Under the pieces are notes generated by a model. The model saw only the letters and a program-made list of their open reading frames with translations, made no database searches and had not been told where the DNA came from. From the NCBI GenBank assembly GCA_028565635.1, contig JAOXYB010033440.1, forward strand, positions 1 to 14,244: a DNA stretch of 14,244 nucleotides, given 5' to 3'. Positions 8,553 through 14,244 of the stretch are shown one piece after another (the stretch's first letter is position 1; each line of letters starts with the position of its first letter). The DNA is from Phoronis ovalis (Eukaryota > Phoronida > Phoronidae). A program made the position numbers and the translations under genes.

Positions 8553-9145
8553 ACTTAAAATTTTCACTAGGGCTATCATCAGTTTCAACAATATTTACAA
8601 CATAGACAAACGTTTTGTATCATGAGTACAAGGATGTGTTAGTATGTTATCCATTCAAAGTATTAATTCAGGAGTTATAACCTGAAACATTTTGCAAATA
8701 ACCTTATTGACTGCAGGAATCAAGACCAAGTTTGCCAAGTTCACAGACGATAACTTGGACAGAGTAAAAGAACCACAACACACTTAAACTGTTATTGGAA
8801 AAACACCTACTATGATTTCTAAATGTCTAAGCTTTGGTCAGGTAGTAAAAGTGACCGATACATAGTGCACAATTTTGGGTTTGTCGAGCTCATTCATGAA
8901 GGTGAACACATTATAAGAGAGTGTTGTTGTTTGTCAGAGCAGAAATTAAGAAAATATGGAGGTCGGAATATTTATACCAAACTTGTTTTTGTCACATTTT
9001 TGCAACTGTTCAGTGGAGCTGTCTCTTATGTATATTTTGATAGATAATGAAATTTCTAGATAATTCTATTATAAAAAAGTCAGTTGGGATGAAATATAAC
9101 CCCACTGGAATGCCCTTGGAGAATAGAGCTACTCCACGTTGCCAG
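8553..9145. other. Mostly non-coding, weak open frames
   Basis: TTGACTGCAG at 8708-8717 followed by an open IKTKFAKFTDDNLDRVKEP segment could be a small exon. A 74-codon ATG frame at 8823-9047 ends in a hydrophobic stretch, and no family is recognised. Neither has a donor that fits. I regard both as unproven. Confidence 0.35.
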
Positions 9146-9367
9146 AGGTGATGGTAGTGAGTTAAAGGATGTAGACGACATTGACAGCTCGGAAGAGGAT
9201 GAATATGATGTAAATCTGCATACTCTGGCCACAGAGGCTGCTGGTGCAGTATATTTCGACAACCCAGAAGATACCGACTCATCACTAGCAGCAAAAAACT
9301 GGTGCCAAAACCTACAGGATTATCCTTTAATAACACCATTTATGGGTAATCCTGGTCTAAAAATAGG
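9146..9367 (+). CDS. Candidate exon, acidic, possibly piggyBac-related
   Basis: The frame is open from 9093 and would be bounded by an acceptor CACGTTGCCAG ending at 9145 and a donor AG/GTATTT at 9368. It reads an acidic cluster (DVDDIDSSEEDEYDV), then AAGAVYFDNPEDTDSS, and ends LITPFMGNPGLK. An acidic leader followed by W and then 'PF.GnPGl' is like the N-terminal edge of the piggyBac transposase domain, but the segment is too short to settle this and no downstream catalytic part is visible. No start codon lies near its beginning. The following DNA (9405-9590) is open but not similar to anything I know. Confidence 0.25.
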
Positions 9368-10222
9368 TATTTTTTGTCAAACAAAATAAAAATAATTCAA
9401 GTATTTGTTTTTATTTACTGTCTCTGGCCCTAAAATTCTGACAGAAAGTACAGCTGACACTAAATTAAGAAAGTGTCATGTTTTGAAGTGGCTGCTGGCT
9501 GCACCCCCTGTTTTTATGTTTATGGGTAACCTCTCCAGGACTTATTTGCATGTAGCTCAGGCAAGATTTGAAATAGAAGAGCATTTATAAGCAAGTGAGG
9601 TAGGAGAATGAGCTTAAATATCCAATAATGCAATTGTTTGACACCTATGACACAAACACGCCAGCGCAGCAATCATTGCAGATTATGATATAGAACCTGT
9701 AACCCTGTACTGTGAAACAGTACATGCATGCTAAACCACAACTTAAATTAGTTTTAATGTGAAAAAGTAACGAAGAAACAATATCACTTAAGGGTAAAAG
9801 AAATAGTTTGCAGAGAAAAACATAATTGGTACACATAGTACCTTTGCACATCTTCACGGAGGGCATGAGTCATTTTGTATAGTTTTTGCCTCTGTGTGTT
9901 CTCTTCTGAAGACCAAATTTGTACCAACAAAAAACATCCACTAAGCACCTTTATACACAATTTGAATAAGAAGTTATTTCATGTTAATTATAATCCTACA
10001 AAACCTGATTATATAAAATGTTAACAAATCTCATTGCAAGGAAACTCTGACATAACACCGCTCACAAATAAAGTCCATTATAAACATCTTATGTGTCCCA
10101 AACCAACTATTGCTTACAACTGTAAACTTACAATCTTGTAGCCATACTTACATATTGTAGCATCTATAACTTCACATACAGCAATCAATAGAAATTCAAA
10201 ATGTAAAGTTATGTTTTGCTTG
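9368..10222. other. Region downstream of IGHMBP2, no gene seen
   Basis: This lies 3' of the minus-strand IGHMBP2 stop and must contain its 3' untranslated region. No canonical AATAAA is evident on the minus strand close to the stop; a TATAAA variant lies near 9953. A 61-codon open frame at 9405-9590 on the + strand has no recognised motif. The rest is AT-rich and featureless to my eye. Confidence 0.5.
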
Positions 10223-11026
10223 TTATTCTTCCTTGTTTTTCTGCTTTGGTTTTCGTTTATCTGACATATTTTCAACTTTTTTGTCTAATTTTCTTAGCAA
10301 ATGAGCTCTTTTAGTAGGATCTGATTTTTTATTAGGTTTTCCACTTCCACTATATAGAACACCTTCTTTGCTTATTCTCTTCCGAGCTTCAGATTTTGCT
10401 GCAGCTCCACAACCATGGACTTCTGGGATATGGTGACTAAGACAGAATCGCTGAGCACAAAATTCACAGTTCATTCCCAGTGTTAATACATTCATTTTGC
10501 ATTTTGGAAAGTTGCATTTAGAATTAAGTTTTGAAGCTTCTGCTAGTAAAGCATCAAAATCCTCCTCTGCTGTATTCTGTAAAGCTGCTATGGCTTTGGC
10601 ACTTTTTGGCTTTTTCTGTTTCTTTACAGTCTGAGTCTCTTTTTTAGCAGACAAAGAAGGCGGGGATGCTCTTTCCTTTTGCGTTCTTTTTGAACATTGA
10701 ATAGAATGTAATTCAAAGTTATTTTTTTGAATATTTCTACTGCATGTCTGACACTTATTTGTTATCATGTTTGCAGAGTTAAGATTTGTTTCTACAGTAT
10801 TTACGCTTTTTGTTGCAGTCACATTTGTCTCACCAGTTTCATTGCCTACTAATAAATGTTCAAAAGTATTTGAAAATGATTTTTGATTTTTTTCATAAAT
10901 AGTATCTGCTATTAAAGTCTCTTGGATGAGAGCTGGGGCTGCTCTAGATGTTTCTTTTGAAATAACAATATGACGCTTGTCGTCTTCACCTTGGCTGTAA
11001 TGAGCTAGTCCAAGTTTTTCAGCAAC
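10223..11026 (-). CDS. IGHMBP2: Last exon of an IGHMBP2 (SMUBP-2) orthologue: R3H end, UBZ4-like finger, AN1 finger
   Basis: The exon opens after an acceptor (TTTTTGTTTTAG, ending at 11027) and reads 267 codons to TAA at 10225-10223. Residues 1-27, with VAEKLGLAHYSQGEDDKRHI, are the end of the R3H domain. Residues 92-111 hold C-x2-C-x11-H-x3-C. Residues 130-145 are Lys-rich. Residues 171-206 are the AN1 zinc finger (C-x4-C, C-x2-C, then RFCLSHHIPEVHGC), followed by ARKRISKEGVLYSGSG and DPTKRAHLLRKLDKK, the tail typical of this family. IGHMBP2 is a ribosome-associated 5'-3' helicase of the UPF1-like SF1 group. The helicase core is not in this window, so earlier exons should lie beyond a long intron to the right. 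No stops or frameshifts interrupt the exon. R3H plus AN1 in this order makes the identity secure; the middle finger is less usual. Confidence 0.92.
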   Translation of the reverse strand, partial: VAEKLGLAHYSQGEDDKRHIVISKETSRAAPALIQETLIADTIYEKNQKSFSNTFEHLLVGNETGETNVTATKSVNTVETNLNSANMITNKCQTCSRNIQKNNFELHSIQCSKRTQKERASPPSLSAKKETQTVKKQKKPKSAKAIAALQNTAEEDFDALLAEASKLNSKCNFPKCKMNVLTLGMNCEFCAQRFCLSHHIPEVHGCGAAAKSEARKRISKEGVLYSGSGKPNKKSDPTKRAHLLRKLDKKVENMSDKRKPKQKNKEE

Positions 11027-11293
11027 CTAAAACAAAAAGTTTTATGTTAAAGAACAAAAACGTATTTTAAGCTGACCACATTCCTATTAGTTATTGCGTT
11101 TTACAAAAAATAATTAGTTTTTTAATTATAAATAAAAAACATTTATTGAGAGTCACAGAGACTGCTGAAAAATACATTTGTGAGTTATCAGTATGTATAG
11201 ATAGAAACCTGTTCCACATTTTGTCCATCTTTGCAATGAAAAGTGAACTATACTCGAATCAGGCGTATATCAGTGTATACCTAGGACGTAAAC

Positions 11294-11392
11294 ATGCGGA
11301 CCCGGTATATTAGCATATATGCAGGACACCCCCATGAGGACTGGGTATGTCAATATATATGTACGACACCCCATGTAGACTGGACAATGCAG
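11294..11392. repeat. Degenerate ~40-bp tandem repeat
   Basis: Units at 11294-11333 and 11334-11372 share ATG.GGAC..GGTAT, an ATATATG core and GACACCCC. A truncated third begins ATGTAGACTGGA at 11373. A weaker half unit (GTATATCAGTGTATACC) may precede them near 11267. The units are about 70 percent alike by eye. Confidence 0.6.
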
Positions 11393-12472
11393 TTTACCTT
11401 GCTGTCATATCACTTTATGACACAGTGAAGAGCTGGAACAATGTTAAGCAAAGTTACGACGAGATTTGTTGAAACAAGCTGCCCGAATTTTACCAAATTC
11501 TTGTGTGGTGACAAATTTAATATAAAACTGAAGTAGATAATGGGAGACAAAGAAATGATTAAGCACAACAAAAATGTCGAAGATTTGGATTGGCATTTGA
11601 CCCACTTCTTAAGGTCATTTTGCAATGTTACCTAGACAAACACGCCCATCAACCTATGGCCTTTGAATCGTCTAGTCAATGCTTCATCTTTCTAGAAAGT
11701 GGCACAATGTAAAGTTCCCTACTGAGGACCACCAGTCAGCCATATTCGAGATAATCTGGGTAGAGATTCTGAATATGATTAGAAGCTGATCGGATAAAAA
11801 TTGAAGCTGTTATCGCAAGACAAAGAAAGTGTTACACACCAGGACTACGACACATACAGGATGACTATTCCCTATGTAAGATAGGCATAGCAAACTAACA
11901 GTATTTTTCATGTTTACCTAGTTCCAACAGATCAATCTTTATGTTTCAGTGTTATATTTATTGTTAATAGATATTAGCTGTTTATGTTTATAGCAAACAT
12001 GCCAACCATACAATGTATCACAGAGGTAGGTGCGACTGTCGAGCAATGACATACAGTAAATACTATATGGTTTAACAGCCAAGTTCCTCAACTTTCACAC
12101 TTAATGATCTTTTATAATAATAAAATGTTACTCTTCAATCGTTGACATAATTTGACATTTGATTTTCAAAAAATTTTGGAATTCGGTTTTAAATAAATAT
12201 CTTAACAATGTTGTACATAGCTTTTTATTACATTCAAACCTCCTACACAATACTTATACTTCTGCAGGTTTGTTTTTCACCTCTTGAGAATACAAACTAT
12301 TAAACTAAACTGTAACTTGACATATATTCGGATAAATATTGGTGAATGCAAACTTTTCATATGTAACTACTTGCCTACAAGCATTCACATGCTTCACAAA
12401 AATTGAGTCACTGCTCCTATTGCATACAAAATGCTCCTTAAAGCATCAATCTTTGTATATGCACCAAAACTA

Positions 12473-12581
12473 TTAAGGGGGTGGGACCCATACTTTTATT
12501 AGTCAATTTTTTTTCATTAAACTGCCCAAACTTTTACTCAAAGTGTGAATAAGTTGTCCCAAACAGGTCCCGCCCCCATAA
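12473..12581. mobile_element. Small foldback element with GC-rich terminal inverted repeats
   Basis: The ends are TTAAGGGGGTGGGACC and GGTCCCGCCCCCATAA, inverted repeats of 16 bases with two differences, around an AT-rich 77-base middle without a gene. The size and shape fit a miniature inverted-repeat element or a solitary foldback. Target duplication is not clear. The GC-rich ends contrast with the surrounding DNA. Confidence 0.5.
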
Positions 12582-13621
12582 GTCCAATGCTTCAATGTTA
12601 CCTGCTTGTATCTTTTAGCTAATAGTTAGGCAGCAGAAACTGTTGAAATTCTGTTCTGGCCAGTAACACTAGTAAAATCTTACACGTGCATCTCATACTG
12701 TACAAATGTATAATAGGGACATGCCAGATACTTAAGGCAGATGTTTAGCATGTGTTGCCATGGGATGTTGAGAATAATTTTTTTGACATGTTGAAATAAG
12801 TAAAAAGGATAACGTTTTTCATTTAATGTGTATTTGTTAAAACCTTATGGCATTTAACATGACACTCACTGTTTTTGGCTAAATGATCATGCGACTCACA
12901 GATCAGCACTTACCTGCATTAAAAATTGCACTTACTTTAACTAAAATGAAAGAAAACATCAACTTTCTCAGTAAAAATAATTAATGTGTTTATTGAAGAA
13001 GGTAACTGGACTATGGCACACTTTGAATTTTGCTCTAAGTTATATTTTTTCACCACAGTCCTCATAAAATCACCCGTATGATTTTTAAATAGAAAATGTA
13101 TTATTGCTAAAATACCCTGATATAACTTAATGTGCAAAAGTAAGTTCTTATTCAACTTCATAGAATTTACAAAATAAAGTGACAGGTACGAAATTTTAAT
13201 TATTATCCTATTGTATCATGTCTTTTAACCAGCCCAAGCTCTCCTGTGTATGAAGATAAGCAAACAATAGACATCATTAAGTTACATGCATAGTTATTCA
13301 GCAAGGATAATTCGTACTAATAGATTGTGCATCGAGAAAGAAATTTTAGCTTCCCCAGATAATCAGTATTCCAAAATTAAGCATTATTGCATTATTCCTT
13401 TGACATTTTGAGTCAAGTTTCGGTTTATATTTTTGTGCTGTTTTAGTTTTATTCTCTGTTTCAATATCCCTAATTAATATGATAAAAATGAATCAAATCA
13501 GAGGATAAACAAGAGACTTATCAAGAGGTAACTTGATAAATAGATGAGTTAAATCTATGTGGGAGGAGGGGTTATAATTAATAAGATAACACAAAAATAC
13601 CAACTTAAAGTAAATGTTTAG

Positions 13622-13735
13622 CTTTGCTCTATCCATTCGGAAGAGCATGGAATCTAAAACGGTACGATAATGCTGTTATTTGCCAAAAAGTCCACTATAC
13701 AACACAGGGGATTTTTGCCTTTAATTTAACAGAAG
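13622..13735 (+). CDS. Candidate single exon, unknown protein
   Basis: The frame reads LYPFGRAWNLKRYDNAVI, then CQKVHYTTQGIFAFNLTEG, and ends at a consensus donor GAAG/GTAAGT at 13736. The acceptor side (ATGTTTAG at 13621) has a poor pyrimidine tract. The composition looks more like protein than its surroundings, but no family is recognised. It lies opposite in strand to IGHMBP2, inside what may be its intron. Confidence 0.25.
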
Positions 13736-14080
13736 GTAAGTCTTATTTAGACACTGGATATACATCTACACTTTGCAAGTTAATATTTAACAACTTTTGT
13801 GGTATGTTTGTTAGTTACACACATATAAATAAATTGCAGCAGAGAGGAACATTAAAAACTCTACTGAAGTTCTTTTACATAAATCATTGTTCTGAATATA
13901 AACATATGAAATAACAGACTTTGAAAACTCAACTCTTTCAATTTTTTTAAGAGTCTCTATGATCAAAATCAATTTAATATACATATCTTAAAGTTCAAAA
14001 TTACTAGAGGATATACCAACTAACAGAGATGCCAAGGCCCAGACTTAAGAATGAGTGGGATTTATTTATTTTTATCTTCA
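13736..14080. other. AT-rich, nothing recognised
   Basis: The frame of the candidate exon stays open to 13914, but its composition changes to AT-rich and uninformative. No repeat, RNA gene or signal is seen. Confidence 0.5.
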
Positions 14081-14244
14081 GGGCGCGCCTTTGGCGCGCG
14101 CGCGCGGCCGCAGGTCGTGCGGGGGGGATGCGGGAGGGGGTCGCCCCCTCAGGCAGAGGGTGTTCGAGACCTCCCTCGAGAAAATTTTGATTATTTTGGT
14201 GTCTTTTCCTGCAATCTGGTGCATTTTGTTGGCATAATTTGAAG
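14081..14244 (-). repeat. Dispersed GC-rich repeat, copy B, running off the window
   Basis: On the minus strand it begins with AATGCACCAGATTGCAGGAAAA (14225-14204), matching copy A at 3671. It passes through an A-rich spacer, and then into GC-rich DNA with GAGGGGGCGACCCCCTC (14149-14133) and a run of CG dinucleotides, including GGCGCGCC and GCGGCCGC. The two overlapping open frames here are a product of this composition and not genes. The family identity is unknown. Confidence 0.65.

Larger units (their letters stand above)
11027..13621. other. Probable large intron or flank of IGHMBP2
   Basis: On the minus strand this is upstream of the last exon. I looked for the preceding R3H exon (expected to end in a '..RllVHEI' segment) and did not find it. 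Contents are a degenerate 40-bp tandem repeat (11294-11392), a foldback element (12473-12581), and short open frames at 11410-11625 and 12937-13161 on the minus strand with hydrophobic, low-information translations. No RNA gene is seen. Confidence 0.5.

Noticed and set aside
14051-14242. Two overlapping + strand frames in the GC-rich end
   Set aside because: They have low-complexity Arg/Gly/Pro translations from a dispersed repeat, and copy A shows no matching coding sequence.

Overview
The window reads as nuclear DNA of an AT-rich animal genome, probably a marine invertebrate. Evidence is a spliced last exon of an IGHMBP2-type helicase gene, GT-AG introns, BTB and BEN-like coding pieces, long AT-rich intergenic DNA and several decayed repeat families. 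There is no bacterial gene organisation. I cannot name the species.

Layout. Positions 1-709 are non-coding and hold a degenerate hammerhead-ribozyme-like fold. Positions 710-913 and 7925-8118 form a long imperfect inverted repeat of about 200 bp per arm, bracketing 7.4 kb. Inside, all on the + strand, lie: a broken transposase-like gene directly after the left arm (939-2542; one in-frame stop, three frame changes); AT-rich DNA with TTAATTAA-type repeats; a decayed BTB/POZ reading frame (4646-4945; two in-frame stops); two weak coding-like scraps; and a clean three-exon BEN-like gene end (6277-7256) with consistent splice phases and a poly(A) signal. The arms may be the terminal repeats of one large DNA transposon carrying a BTB/BEN cargo, or two unrelated copies of one repeat.

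Right of the inverted repeat are a GC-rich minisatellite built on GGGATCCC (8338-8552), a possible acidic exon (9146-9367), and on the - strand the last exon of an IGHMBP2 orthologue (10223-11026). That exon encodes the end of the R3H domain, a UBZ4-like C2HC finger and the AN1 zinc finger. The rest, to 14244, would be intron or flank of that gene. It holds a small foldback element, a degenerate 40-bp tandem repeat, one candidate + strand exon, and a GC-rich repeat at the right edge sharing a core with a repeat at 3671.

The only gene identified with high confidence is IGHMBP2. The BTB, BEN-like and transposase-like calls rest on motif recognition by eye.
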